Notes under the pieces: generated by a model
The model's database searches: none
The model's input: only the letters and a program-made list of their open reading frames with translations
What the model was told of the DNA's origin: nothing
Assembly (NCBI RefSeq): GCF_014653785.1
Contig: NZ_BNAS01000004.1
Span: 317,046 to 381,045, forward strand
Length of the DNA stretch: 64,000 nt
DNA from: Promicromonospora soli
Lineage (GTDB): Bacteria > Actinomycetota > Actinomycetes > Actinomycetales > Cellulomonadaceae
Reading direction: 5' to 3'
Position numbers and translations under genes: made by a program
Shown here: positions 36,154-45,243 of the stretch, in pieces
How positions within the stretch are numbered: the stretch's first letter is position 1
Layout: each line of letters starts with the position of its first letter

Positions 36154-36696
36154 TTACGTGCTCTGCGCTGCCCGTTCGTACCGGCTGACCGGCACGCCCA
36201 GCGGCCCGATCGCGAGGCTCCGGCGCACCGCCTGATAGAAGTCCCTCTGCTGGGCCCGCACGACCCTGTCCAGCGGTTCCCAATCATCAGGGCTGAAGGT
36301 TGCCAGGTCTCGAACCGCGTACTGCAGCGGACGCACCGCCGACCACAGGTCACTGCCGGCCTTGACCGTGGCGTCGTCCGCCACCAGGCACAGCGACTCC
36401 CATGCCAGCATCCTTCGCCGGTTGGCGGCGTCCAAGATCGACTTGCCCTCCTCGGGGGTGAGCGGCGGCGACTTCTCGCCCGGCCGCACGTGCGCCGTCA
36501 TGCTGGCGAGGGTCTGGACGATCTCGCGGATCGCCGCGGCGTACTCCGCGCTCACATCGAGGAGCCGCTCGTCGAACCGGACCCGCTGCTCGCGTCGCCA
36601 ACGCGCCGCGTCCGCGACTGCCGTGGTGACGAGCGTCCCGACCACGCCGATCAGGACACCGATCATCGCGGGCAGCTGGGTCAGCAGGACGTCCAT
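36154..36696 (-). CDS. Conserved hypothetical protein with N-terminal membrane anchor
   Basis: 180 residues. One N-terminal transmembrane helix (LPAMIGVLIGVVGTLVTTAVAD) followed by a long, mostly helical cytosolic part rich in Arg and Glu (WRREQRVRFDERLLDVSAEY). This layout is frequent among actinobacterial proteins of unknown role. No neighbour suggests a function. Confidence 0.6.
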   Translation of the reverse strand: MDVLLTQLPAMIGVLIGVVGTLVTTAVADAARWRREQRVRFDERLLDVSAEYAAAIREIVQTLASMTAHVRPGEKSPPLTPEEGKSILDAANRRRMLAWESLCLVADDATVKAGSDLWSAVRPLQYAVRDLATFSPDDWEPLDRVVRAQQRDFYQAVRRSLAIGPLGVPVSRYERAAQST

Positions 36697-36756
36697 CCGG
36701 CAAACCCTACATAAAGGGCGTTTGGCTCCGAGATGCCGCTCGGATCCGGATGCGCG

Positions 36757-37641
36757 CTACTCCTTGACGGACCCTGCAGTTAGCCCTTCGACGATCCAGC
36801 GGCTCGCCAGAGCGAACAGCACCATGGTCGGCAGGACCGTGAGCACCGCGGCGGCCGACATCGGGCCCCAGGCGATGTTGAACGTCGAGATGAAGCCGTT
36901 GAGCGCCGCCGGGATCGTCTTGTTGGCATCGGAGTTCATCAGCACGACGGACAGGAACAGCTCGTTCCAGCAGTTCACGAAGTTGAAGATGAAGGCAGCG
37001 ACGATCCCCGGCGCCATGACCGGCACCAGCACCCGGAACAGCGCACCCAGGCGCGAGCACCCGTCGATCATCGCCGCCTCTTCCAGCGCGTCGGGCATGT
37101 TCTCGAAGAACCCGCGCAGCATCACGGTGGAGAACGGGATGCACATCGCGACGTAGACGAGCGCGAGCCCCGGCTTCGTGTCGACCAGGCCGAGATCGGC
37201 GAGCATCGCGTACAGCGGCCCGAGCGCGATGAACGCCGGGATCATCTGCGTGAGCAGGAACGCCCCGAGCACCGCGCCCTTGCCCCGGAACTCGAACCGG
37301 GCCAGGACGTAGGCGCTGAGCAACGCGATGAGCGTCGCCGTGGCGCCGGCGACGAGCGCGACCACCAGCGAGTTGCCGATGAACGTGCCGAAGCTCGAGG
37401 TTGCGAACAGCTCCGTGTAGTTGTCAATCGACGGTTCGGACGGCCAGTACTCCAGCGGCCACCGGTTGATCGAACCCGGTGACTTGAACGAGGTCACGAC
37501 CACCCAGTACAGCGGGAACAGGGTCAGGACCAGCCACAGTGCAAGTCCCACGACCCTGGCCACGCTGCCCGCGGTCACCCGTGACGGGCGCCGTCGTGGC
37601 GCCGCCGGCGCGACTCTCGTGGTCTGTACGAGCGTTGTCAT
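36757..37641 (-). CDS. ABC sugar-type transporter permease (MalG-like)
   Basis: A 294-residue inner permease with six helices and the EAA loop ENMPDALEEAAMIDGCSRLG, typical of carbohydrate importers (CUT1). It pairs with the MalF-like protein upstream; start ATG overlaps that gene's stop (ATGA). No ATPase gene is present in the operon, so a shared MsiK-type ATPase is likely, a known actinobacterial arrangement. Confidence 0.92.
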   Translation of the reverse strand: MTTLVQTTRVAPAAPRRRPSRVTAGSVARVVGLALWLVLTLFPLYWVVVTSFKSPGSINRWPLEYWPSEPSIDNYTELFATSSFGTFIGNSLVVALVAGATATLIALLSAYVLARFEFRGKGAVLGAFLLTQMIPAFIALGPLYAMLADLGLVDTKPGLALVYVAMCIPFSTVMLRGFFENMPDALEEAAMIDGCSRLGALFRVLVPVMAPGIVAAFIFNFVNCWNELFLSVVLMNSDANKTIPAALNGFISTFNIAWGPMSAAAVLTVLPTMVLFALASRWIVEGLTAGSVKE

Positions 37642-38579
37642 CGCTGGTTCACCCGCCTGATCGCCGTCAGGTAGAAGGCGCAGAACACGAACAGGACCAC
37701 CATGACGGCCAGCCCGATCGCGCTGGCCAGGCCGTAGCTGCCCTGCTGCGTGTACTCGATCATCCACGTGGTGACGATGTGCGTCCGGCCCGCGGGTCCA
37801 CCGGCGGTCATCGCGTAGATGATCTCGGGCGAGTTGAACGTCCAGATAGCGCGGAGCAGCACGGTCAGCGCCAGCGTGGTCCAGATGTACGGGATGACTA
37901 TCGAGAAGAGCCGGCGTACGGTTCCCGCCCCGTCGATGGCGGCGGCCTCCAGGACGTCGTCGGGCACCGACTGGAGGGCCGCCAGGATCATGATCGCGAA
38001 GAACGTCACCCCGTACCAGACGTTGGCGGTGATGACGGCGACCATGGCGAGCCGCGGTTCGGCGAGCCACGGCAGGGGCGCTTCGATGGCACCGGCCTTC
38101 ATCAGCAGGTCGTTGACCACGCCGAACTCCGCGTTGAACATCCAGCGGAACAGCATGCCGACCAGGAAGCCCGACACAGCCCACGGGTAGAACACGAGCG
38201 CCTGGTAGAGCCCGCGGAAGCGGAAGCGGCGCCACAGCGCCAGCGCGACGAGGAACCCGATCACGAGCTGCGGAACGATCGAGCCGACGACCCACACGAC
38301 CGTGTTGCCCGCGACCACGGGGAAGACCGGGTCGCTCACGATCGTGGCGAAGTTCGCCAGGCCCACCCACGGCGTCGAGGTCAGGTCCCACAGGTTCCAG
38401 TCGCGGAACGCCATGTGGGCGCCCTGCAGCATCGGGAAGTAGGTGAACCAGCAGACGAAGACGATGGCGGGCGCCAGGAACCCGAGGATCGTCAGCGCGT
38501 GCCGGCGTCTGAAGGTCCTGCGGCGCCCGGGCCCGTGCTGGACCCGGGCGTGCGGTGCACGGATGGCTGTGGCTGTCAC
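37638..38579 (-). CDS. ABC sugar-type transporter permease (MalF-like)
   Basis: A 313-residue permease with about six helices and an EAA loop SVPDDVLEAAAIDGAGTVRR. It begins at GTG four bases after the binding-protein stop codon. An N-terminal Arg-rich leader precedes the first helix. Forms the membrane pore with the following permease. Confidence 0.9.
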   Translation of the reverse strand: MTATAIRAPHARVQHGPGRRRTFRRRHALTILGFLAPAIVFVCWFTYFPMLQGAHMAFRDWNLWDLTSTPWVGLANFATIVSDPVFPVVAGNTVVWVVGSIVPQLVIGFLVALALWRRFRFRGLYQALVFYPWAVSGFLVGMLFRWMFNAEFGVVNDLLMKAGAIEAPLPWLAEPRLAMVAVITANVWYGVTFFAIMILAALQSVPDDVLEAAAIDGAGTVRRLFSIVIPYIWTTLALTVLLRAIWTFNSPEIIYAMTAGGPAGRTHIVTTWMIEYTQQGSYGLASAIGLAVMVVLFVFCAFYLTAIRRVNQR

Positions 38580-38583
38580 GTCG

Positions 38584-39888
38584 TCACTGCTCCGCGGCGT
38601 ACTTCTCGGTCCAGAAGGTGTCCCACGCCTCGAGCAGCTCGCTCGTCGTCATGTCGCCGAGCAGGACCGCCTGCACGTCCTGGTCCGCCTTCTGCTCCCA
38701 CTCGGTCCACCAGCTCACGCCGCGCGGCTGCACCACGTTGACGTACGTGTCGGGGTCCTCCGTCATCGTCACGTAGCTCGACCACGGGCCCTCGGAGTAG
38801 AAGGGGTCCTCACCGGCGCCGTCGATGATCGGCACGAGGCTGTTCCCCTGGGCGAACCGGGTCGCCGGCTCCTCGCCCGAGAGGAACTCGACGAGCTTGA
38901 CCGCCTCCTCCTTGTGCTCGCTTGCCTCGGCTACTCCCCAGCCGGCGGTCGCGAGCGGCTGCGCCGCCTTGCCCGTGGGGCCGGTCAGCAGCGGGGCGGT
39001 GGACCACTGGTCCTCGGTGATCGTCGTCGACTCCGACACCGTGGCGATGACCTCCGGGTCCTGCAGCAGGAACGCCGTCGACCCGTTGGTGAAGCCCTCC
39101 ACCATCTCGGGGTAGCCCCACGACACTGCCGACGGCGGTGACGCCTGCTCGAACAGGGAGAAGTAGGTGTCGACGGCGTCCTGTGCCTCGGGCGCGGAGA
39201 AGATCGTCGACCCGTCCTCGAGCCGGTAGGCGTCCTCCACGTCGAGGTCGTCGATCGTGTATGCCTCGACGGCGGCGACGACGTTGCTGAACCCGTTCTG
39301 GCCGCCGCGGAACGCGTAGCCGTAGGTGTTCTGCGAGGGGTCCTGGATCGCCGAGGCCTGCTCGAGCAGCTCCTCCCACGACGCCGGCGGGCCGTCGAAA
39401 CCCGCCTCTTCGACGAGGTCGGTGCGGTAGAAGAGCGACAGCCCGTAGAAGCCGTACGGCACGAAGTAGCGGGCGCCGTCCTCGGCGGTGACCGCCTGCG
39501 CGTTGTCCGTGAGGTCGTCCCAGCCCGCCCAGCCGGTGACGTCGTCCGACAGGTCGTACAGCCAGCCGTTGTTGCTGAACGCCCCGACGGTGCTGTCGCG
39601 CACCTCGAGGACGTCGATGCCCCTGCCCGACTGCAGCATCTGCTGGAGCTTCTGGTCGGCCTGGTCCGTGGGCGGCGAGACGAGGTCGACGGTGACGCCG
39701 GGGTTCTCCGCCTCGAACTCGTCCAGGAGCTCGCGGAGGAGCGCCGTCCGGGCCGGGTTGGTGAGGCTCTCGACCATCTGCAGGCGGACGGCGCCGTCCT
39801 GCGCGGCTCCGGCTCCGGTACACGCGGTGAGCGCGAACAGGCTGATCGTGGCCAGGCTCGCGATGACGGCAGCTCGGGTGCGATTCAT
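38584..39888 (-). CDS. ABC transporter extracellular solute-binding lipoprotein (CUT1 type)
   Basis: A 434-residue family 1 binding protein. Lipobox LTAC with Cys23. Typical stretches are LLDEFEAENPGVTVDL, RYFVPYGFYGLSLFYRTDL and AVKLVEFLSGEEPATRFAQ. The ligand is probably an oligosaccharide or sugar derivative, but the next upstream gene is an aminotransferase, so an amino-sugar or amino-acid derivative is worth considering. Confidence 0.92.
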   Translation of the reverse strand: MNRTRAAVIASLATISLFALTACTGAGAAQDGAVRLQMVESLTNPARTALLRELLDEFEAENPGVTVDLVSPPTDQADQKLQQMLQSGRGIDVLEVRDSTVGAFSNNGWLYDLSDDVTGWAGWDDLTDNAQAVTAEDGARYFVPYGFYGLSLFYRTDLVEEAGFDGPPASWEELLEQASAIQDPSQNTYGYAFRGGQNGFSNVVAAVEAYTIDDLDVEDAYRLEDGSTIFSAPEAQDAVDTYFSLFEQASPPSAVSWGYPEMVEGFTNGSTAFLLQDPEVIATVSESTTITEDQWSTAPLLTGPTGKAAQPLATAGWGVAEASEHKEEAVKLVEFLSGEEPATRFAQGNSLVPIIDGAGEDPFYSEGPWSSYVTMTEDPDTYVNVVQPRGVSWWTEWEQKADQDVQAVLLGDMTTSELLEAWDTFWTEKYAAEQ

Positions 39889-39940
39889 GTGCGCACCTCT
39901 CCTTCTTCTCGTTCGGGTGATGACTGTGGCGTGCCGCTGG

Positions 39941-41170
39941 TCAGCGGCCTCGGCGTTCGTCGGCGAACGCCAGGATCTGGGGAACCGCCCGCTCGACGAA
40001 CGCGTCGAAGTCGCGCGGCTCGGTGTACAGGTGCGCCGAGAGGCGCAGGTAGCCGACGCCCGCGACGCTCGTGAAGGCCGACTCGACGCCGGCGAGGTCC
40101 AGCAGGCGCAGGCGCAGCTCGTCGGCGTCCGTACGGTCCCGTCCGAGCCCGTCGGGCAGGCGGAGCAGACGCATCGACACGACGGGCATGCCGACGTCGG
40201 TGGCCACCGGGGCGTCGACGTACGGCTGGAGGGCCGCGCCGATGACGGCGGTGCCGTGGTCGGCGAGCGCCGTCATGGTCTCGCGGGCGCGCGCCCAGCC
40301 GTACTCCCGCTCGACGAAGTCGATGGCGCGAGGTGAGGCGATGTAGCTGGTCGTGTCCATGGTGCCCTGGGTGTCGAACCGCTCGGGGTAGCGCTCTTCG
40401 GCGCCCCACGAGTCGATGAGGGGCCACAGGTCGTCCCGGTCGGCGGCCTGCGTGACGAGCAGGGCCGAGCCGCGCGGGGCGCAGGGCCACTTGTGCAGGT
40501 TGCCGAACCACCAGTCGGCGCCGGCGTCGGCCGCGGCGTCCGCGATGAGGCCAGGGGCGTGCGCGCCGTCCACCAGCACGCGGGCGCCCCGTTCGTGAGC
40601 GAGCTCTGCGATACGGGCGGTCGGGAGGCGGCGCGCCGTGGGCGAGGTGATCTGGTCGACGACGACCAGGCGCACGGCGCCGGTCAGCTCGGCCCGGAAC
40701 CGTTCGACTACCTCGTCGGCCGTCGCGGCGAGCGGGAGGGCGACCGTCCGTACGCGGGCGCCGAAGCGGCGGGCGAGCCGGCGGACACCCATGGTGACGG
40801 CGCCGTAGCCGTGGTCGGTGACGAGGATCTCGTCGCCGGGCTCCAGCCGCAGGGCGTTGAGCACGACCGTCGCGGCCGCCGATGCGTTCGGCACGAATGC
40901 CGTGTCCTCGGCCCGGGCGCCGACGAAGGGCGCGACCTCCCGGCGGGCGGCTGCGACGAGCTCGGGCGCGCGGGGGAACCAGGCGACGGGACTCAGGTCG
41001 GCCTGCCGGCGCAGCTCGTCCTGGTGGCGCACCACCTCGGTGGGCACCGCGCCATAGGAGCCGTGGTTGAGGTGCACGACCGCCTGGTCCAGCGGCCACG
41101 CATCCCGTGCCGGTCCCCCGGACGCGAGTCGGACGGGCGCCGGAGCCGGAGCCGTGCGCGTCTGGTCCAT
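39941..41170 (-). CDS. Class V aminotransferase (isopenicillin-N-epimerase-like)
   Basis: A 409-residue PLP enzyme. The N-terminal VVHLNHGSYGAVP is characteristic of the isopenicillin-N epimerase/CsdB-like subgroup. The PLP region has Asp in VLVDGAHAPG and the Schiff-base Lys in WFGNLHKWPCAPRG. Family members act as aminotransferases, epimerases or desulfurases, and the reaction here cannot be fixed. It is first in an operon with the sugar-type ABC transporter and divergent from the FadR-type regulator, with an operator-like site (41188-41200) just before its start. Confidence 0.85.
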   Translation of the reverse strand: MDQTRTAPAPAPVRLASGGPARDAWPLDQAVVHLNHGSYGAVPTEVVRHQDELRRQADLSPVAWFPRAPELVAAARREVAPFVGARAEDTAFVPNASAAATVVLNALRLEPGDEILVTDHGYGAVTMGVRRLARRFGARVRTVALPLAATADEVVERFRAELTGAVRLVVVDQITSPTARRLPTARIAELAHERGARVLVDGAHAPGLIADAAADAGADWWFGNLHKWPCAPRGSALLVTQAADRDDLWPLIDSWGAEERYPERFDTQGTMDTTSYIASPRAIDFVEREYGWARARETMTALADHGTAVIGAALQPYVDAPVATDVGMPVVSMRLLRLPDGLGRDRTDADELRLRLLDLAGVESAFTSVAGVGYLRLSAHLYTEPRDFDAFVERAVPQILAFADERRGR

Positions 41171-41187
41171 CTACACCCTTTCTGGTA

Positions 41188-41200
41188 GTTGTCGGACAAC
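41188..41200. promoter_or_regulatory. FadR/GntR-type operator 1
   Basis: GTTGTCGGACAAC, a perfect inverted repeat containing TTGTCGGACAA, which fits the FadR-subfamily pattern TnGTnnnACnA. It lies 18 bases upstream of the aminotransferase start. Confidence 0.6.
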
Positions 41201-41251
41201 CATGGCAGATCAGACACGACAGCACCAGGGATTCCGCGCAAACGACACAGA

Positions 41252-41264
41252 TTTGTAGGACAGG
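41252..41264. promoter_or_regulatory. FadR/GntR-type operator 2
   Basis: TTTGTAGGACAGG contains TTGTAGGACAG, one base off the perfect site at 41188-41200, in the same divergent gap and 54 bases before the regulator start. Confidence 0.4.
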
Positions 41265-41318
41265 TTTTACGGACGCGAAATGTCCGCCGCGCCCCGGAGA
41301 AACTGACATCCTGGGGGG

Positions 41319-42020
41319 ATGCACGAGGTGAGCGCAGTCGAGACAGCCCTGCATGGGCTGCGTACCCTGATCGCCGACGGCTCGCTCCAGCCGGGTGACC
41401 GGATGCCCAGCGAGGGAGAACTGAGCGAGCGGCTCGGCGTCTCACGTGGGTCGATCCGCGAGGCGATCCGCACGCTCTCGGCCCTCGGCGTCGTCGAGAC
41501 CCGCCGTGGCGCGGGCACGTTCGTCGGCGAGCTGCGCGCCGCCGACATGATCCGGACGCTGTCCCTCACCGTCGGGCTGCTGCCCCTGGAGTCGATCCTC
41601 GAGCTCTACGAGCTGCGCCGCGTGCTGGAGGCGCACGCCGTCGCTCTCTCGGCCGCACGCTGCGACGACGCGACGCTCGCCGCGCTGGGCGGCCTGCTCG
41701 ACCGGCTGGAGGCGAGCGAGGACGTGGACGAGCAGTCGGCGCTCGACCACGAGTTCCACATGGGCATCGTGCGGCTCTGCGGCAACGAGTCGCTCGGGTC
41801 GATGGTGTCGGTGCTGCGGTCGCGGTCGCGCGCCTACCCGGTCCTCACCCCGGAGACCAAGCGGGTCTCCGACGCCGGCCACCGAGCGATCCTGGGCGCC
41901 CTGGTGTCACGCGATCCCGTCGCCGCCTCCGTAGCGGCGGCGGCGCACGTCGCCCAGAGCGAGGTGTGGCTGCGGGAACGCCGTCCCGCACCCGAGGCAA
42001 TGGTGGGCCCCGAGGTGTGA
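41319..42020 (+). CDS. FadR-subfamily GntR transcriptional regulator
   Basis: A 233-residue regulator. N-terminal winged helix with LQPGDRMPSEGELSERLGVS and SRGSIREAIRTLSALGVVETRRGAGTFV (pieces), then an FCD ligand domain with the metal-binding-like Asp/His positions in ELRRVLEAHAVAL, DHEFHMGIV and DAGHRAIL. The ATG begins 148 bases from the divergent aminotransferase start. It most likely represses the aminotransferase/ABC operon through the two operator-like sites, with the imported compound or its product as effector. Confidence 0.9.
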   Translation: MHEVSAVETALHGLRTLIADGSLQPGDRMPSEGELSERLGVSRGSIREAIRTLSALGVVETRRGAGTFVGELRAADMIRTLSLTVGLLPLESILELYELRRVLEAHAVALSAARCDDATLAALGGLLDRLEASEDVDEQSALDHEFHMGIVRLCGNESLGSMVSVLRSRSRAYPVLTPETKRVSDAGHRAILGALVSRDPVAASVAAAAHVAQSEVWLRERRPAPEAMVGPEV

Positions 42021-42056
42021 GTGTGCGGTCGCTGGTCCCTGGTTTGATCGATCGAT

Positions 42057-43241
42057 TCACGCGCGACGCACGCGCACGAGCAGCAGCGTCATCGCGAGGG
42101 CGGGCACCGCGGCCAGCATCGCCAGGCCGGCTCCCGCGTCGGTGAGGTCGACGAGGCCGAACACCGCGAGGGGCCCGACCGCCGCGCCGACGTCTCCGGC
42201 GGTGCGGGTGACGCCGACGGCCCCGCCCGACGAGCGACCGGGGAACACCTCGGCGGTCACGACGCTCGGCACGACGTTCGCCAGGCTCGTGGCCACCGCG
42301 TAGACGACGATCGCGAGACCGAACCATACGGGTGACGACAGCACCCCGAACGCCGCGGTCGCCGCGACGACCCCGACGATCGACAGCACGATGACCGCGA
42401 CGCGGCCCCCGGCATCCACCCATCGTCCGACCACACCTAGCGCCGCCGCGCTGACGACCGTCCCGAGCGCGAACGCGATCCCGAGGGTCAGCGGTTCGAG
42501 GCCGCCGTGGTCGTACGCGAGCACGGGGATGAGTCCCTGTTCTCCGGCGAACCTGGCGAAGAACAGGCCGAAAGACACGATCGCCAGCGTGACGAGCGTC
42601 GCCGAACGCCGCGGCGCGGGCGCCGGGTCGGCGTCCGGCTCCGTGCCGCCACGAGGCGCGAGCGCACCCCAGTACCCGGATGCCGGACGGACGAGGTCGG
42701 CGGCGACGGCGACGAGCACCGGCACCGCCGCCGCCACGAACGCCGCCGGCACCCCGCCGAGGGTGACCGCGATGCCACCGATCAGGGACCCGACGGCGGC
42801 GGCACCCATCTGCACGATCGTCGCGATCGACACGACACGACCACGACGCACGGGCGGGGCACCGGCGAACAGCACCGCGAAGCCGAGGGTGATGGCGGCT
42901 CCGGCAAGAAGTCCGGCGACCAGGCGCAGGGCGATGAGCCACTCCGCACTGGTCGCGAACCCCGTCGCCGCGGTCACGCCGGCGAGCACGACCAGCACGA
43001 TGAGCACGAAGGGGCGCGCGGGCACCCGTCGCAGGGCGAGACCGGCCGGCACGTTCGCGATGACCCGGCCGATCGCGAAGGCGGCGATGATCGTGCCGAG
43101 CTGCGCCGCCTGGATCCGCAGGTCGTCGACGAACAGCGGCAGCACGGGCACGACCACGCCCCACGTCATCTGCGCGGTGCCGATCAGCGCGCACACCTGC
43201 AGGGCCTGGCCGAGCCCGGGCTCGGGCCGCACGACGGTCAT
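42057..43241 (-). CDS. MFS transporter, last gene of the nine-gene oxygenase operon
   Basis: A 394-residue major facilitator with twelve hydrophobic segments, including the FALGTVVSAAALGVVGRWVD and GIAFALGTVV helices and loop motif RRVPARP. The ATG at 43241 overlaps the stop of the upstream LLM oxygenase (ATGA), so it is translationally coupled. It may import the substrate or export a product. Confidence 0.85.
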   Translation of the reverse strand: MTVVRPEPGLGQALQVCALIGTAQMTWGVVVPVLPLFVDDLRIQAAQLGTIIAAFAIGRVIANVPAGLALRRVPARPFVLIVLVVLAGVTAATGFATSAEWLIALRLVAGLLAGAAITLGFAVLFAGAPPVRRGRVVSIATIVQMGAAAVGSLIGGIAVTLGGVPAAFVAAAVPVLVAVAADLVRPASGYWGALAPRGGTEPDADPAPAPRRSATLVTLAIVSFGLFFARFAGEQGLIPVLAYDHGGLEPLTLGIAFALGTVVSAAALGVVGRWVDAGGRVAVIVLSIVGVVAATAAFGVLSSPVWFGLAIVVYAVATSLANVVPSVVTAEVFPGRSSGGAVGVTRTAGDVGAAVGPLAVFGLVDLTDAGAGLAMLAAVPALAMTLLLVRVRRA

Positions 43242-44572
43242 GCCCGCAGGTTCTCGCGCAGCAGGCCACCGGGGGTGCGGGGGGCGAGCACGCCGCGGCG
43301 GCCGAGCTCGGGCACGAGCAGCTCGGCGATGTCTGCGAGACCTGACGGAGTCGCGAGCGGCGTCGTGAACATGTATCCGCCGCGCGATCCGGTCGCGGCG
43401 AAGTTCTCCTCGAGCTGGTCGGCGACCTGCGCGGGGGTACCGATCGCGCTGTGGTCCAGCCCCGTGGCGCTGCGCCAGCCGTGCTCGAAGAACTCCGCCC
43501 GACTGATCTCGTGGTCGGGGCCGCACTCATCGATCAGCGACCCGACGAACCCACCGGGAGAGGCCTGGGCAGCGCGAATCTGCTCGGCGAGCTCGCCCAG
43601 CACGATGCGCTCGGGCACGCGCGAGAAGTCGAAGCCGGCGTTGTGCGAGATGTAGGCCCCGACCGCGTCCTCGCTCCAGAACTCGAGCACCGCGTCACGC
43701 CGGGTGCGCGCCTCGTCCTCCGTGCGTCCGACGATCACCTGCGTCGCCCACAGGATGCCGACCTGCCGCGGATCGCGCCCTTCGGCCGCGAGGGCTTCGT
43801 CGAGCATCCGCCGATGGCGCTGCTGCGACGCGACCGCGCCGCCGAAGCCGAACACGACGTCGGCGAACTTCGCCGACGCGGCGACACCGCGCGGGGAGTT
43901 CCCGGCCTGTACGAGAACCGGACGCCCCTGCGGACTCGGCATCGTGCTGAGCGGGCCCTTGACCTTGAAGAACTGCCCCTCGTGGCCGATCGCCGCGACC
44001 TTCGACGGATCGGCGAAACGGCCCGTCTCCCGGTCCATCACGATCGCCTCGGCGGGAACTGAGTCCCACAGCGCCTGGCAGACCTCGACGAACTCCTCCA
44101 TCCGCTCGTAGCGCAGCCCGTGCTCAAGCAGCTGGTCGAACCCGTAGTTGGCGGCATCCGCGCTGCGGCTCGAGGCGACCACGTTGAACGCGATGCGCCC
44201 CGCCGTGACGTGGTCGAGCGAGTTCAGCAGCCGCGCGACATAGAAGGGGTGCATGAACGTCGAGGAATAGGTGAGACCGAACCCGATGTCGCGCGTGACG
44301 CCGGCCATGGCTGCGATGAACGGGCTCATGTCCTGGCGCGGCCACTGCACGCCCCACTCCACCGCCGGATCGATCGACCCGCGCCACGTGTCGGGGATGC
44401 CGCTGCCGTCGCCGAAGAACAGCAGGTGCATGCCGGCGCGCTCGGCTGTGACGGCGATCTCCTGGAACATCCGCACATCGGGGAAGGCACGGCCCACCCA
44501 CGACCCCGGGCGTGCCCAGCGCCCCTCGGTGTGGGTGAACGACAGGTCGAAAGCTACGTGCATGCCGCTCAT
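43238..44572 (-). CDS. NtaA/SnaA/DszA-family LLM flavin monooxygenase
   Basis: A 444-residue luciferase-like monooxygenase of the nitrilotriacetate/dibenzothiophene-sulfone subfamily. Landmarks: WRGSIDPAVEWGVQWPRQDMSPFIAAMA (in pieces), GLTYSSTFMHPFYVARLLNSLDH, RIAFNVVASSR, and GRPVLVQAGNSPRG for FMNH2 binding. These are two-component enzymes that receive FMNH2 from a separate reductase; two reductases are encoded upstream in the same operon. Start ATG overlaps the isochorismatase stop. Confidence 0.9.
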   Translation of the reverse strand: MSGMHVAFDLSFTHTEGRWARPGSWVGRAFPDVRMFQEIAVTAERAGMHLLFFGDGSGIPDTWRGSIDPAVEWGVQWPRQDMSPFIAAMAGVTRDIGFGLTYSSTFMHPFYVARLLNSLDHVTAGRIAFNVVASSRSADAANYGFDQLLEHGLRYERMEEFVEVCQALWDSVPAEAIVMDRETGRFADPSKVAAIGHEGQFFKVKGPLSTMPSPQGRPVLVQAGNSPRGVAASAKFADVVFGFGGAVASQQRHRRMLDEALAAEGRDPRQVGILWATQVIVGRTEDEARTRRDAVLEFWSEDAVGAYISHNAGFDFSRVPERIVLGELAEQIRAAQASPGGFVGSLIDECGPDHEISRAEFFEHGWRSATGLDHSAIGTPAQVADQLEENFAATGSRGGYMFTTPLATPSGLADIAELLVPELGRRGVLAPRTPGGLLRENLRA

Positions 44573-45243
44573 GCGATCACCTCCGCGACGAGGGCGGCAC
44601 GGCCGGCCCACACGCCCTCGACCTGGGCGGTGTCGGCGACCACCGCGACGTTGAGCGCGAGGGAGGCGACCGCCGCACGATGGATGTCGCCGGCGTAGGC
44701 GGCGGTGGCGTCGTCGACCAGGAGCACCGGCCAGCCGAGCTGGAAGGCGTCGGTGGCGGTGGCTGCCACGCAGCACTCCGTCGTCAGACCGGCCACCGCG
44801 ACCCACTCGATGCCGTCGGCTGCGAGCCGTTCGGCGAGGTCGGTGCCGACGAATCCGCTGTAGCCGCGCTTGACGATGCGCGGCTCGCCCGTCAGGGGTG
44901 TCACGCCGTACCACTCGGCGCCCCGCGACCCGAGTACGCACGGCTCCTCGGGTCCCACTGGTGCATCGAGGTTCCCCGTCCGCAACCAGGCGCTCGCACG
45001 CCACGGCTCGTCGGCAGGGGTGCCGAGCTCCACCCAGTACACCGGCACGCCGCGCCGGCGGGCGCCGTCCACCAGCGCCGCGCACCGCGTCACGGCGGCG
45101 GCGACTGCCGCCTCGGCCGCGGCGTCCAGCCCGTACGGAGCGAGGAGGGCGGGGTCGCCGAACGAGCGCTGGACGTCCACCACGATCAGCGCACCCGCCT
45201 CGGGGACGAGAGCGGCGAGCTGGCGGTCGCGCAGGGCCGTCAC
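44569..45243 (-). CDS. Isochorismatase-fold cysteine hydrolase (RutB-like position)
   Basis: A 224-residue hydrolase. Triad: Asp in IVVDVQRSF, Lys in PRIVKRGYSGF, Cys in LTTECCVAATA. The order LLM oxygenase then isochorismatase-fold hydrolase recalls RutA-RutB of the uracil pathway, where RutB cleaves ureidoacrylate. A GTG start overlaps the LLM stop (GTGA), and the end overlaps the next LLM gene, so the three genes are locked together. The actual substrate may differ from the Rut pathway. Confidence 0.88.
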   Translation of the reverse strand: MTALRDRQLAALVPEAGALIVVDVQRSFGDPALLAPYGLDAAAEAAVAAAVTRCAALVDGARRRGVPVYWVELGTPADEPWRASAWLRTGNLDAPVGPEEPCVLGSRGAEWYGVTPLTGEPRIVKRGYSGFVGTDLAERLAADGIEWVAVAGLTTECCVAATATDAFQLGWPVLLVDDATAAYAGDIHRAAVASLALNVAVVADTAQVEGVWAGRAALVAEVIA

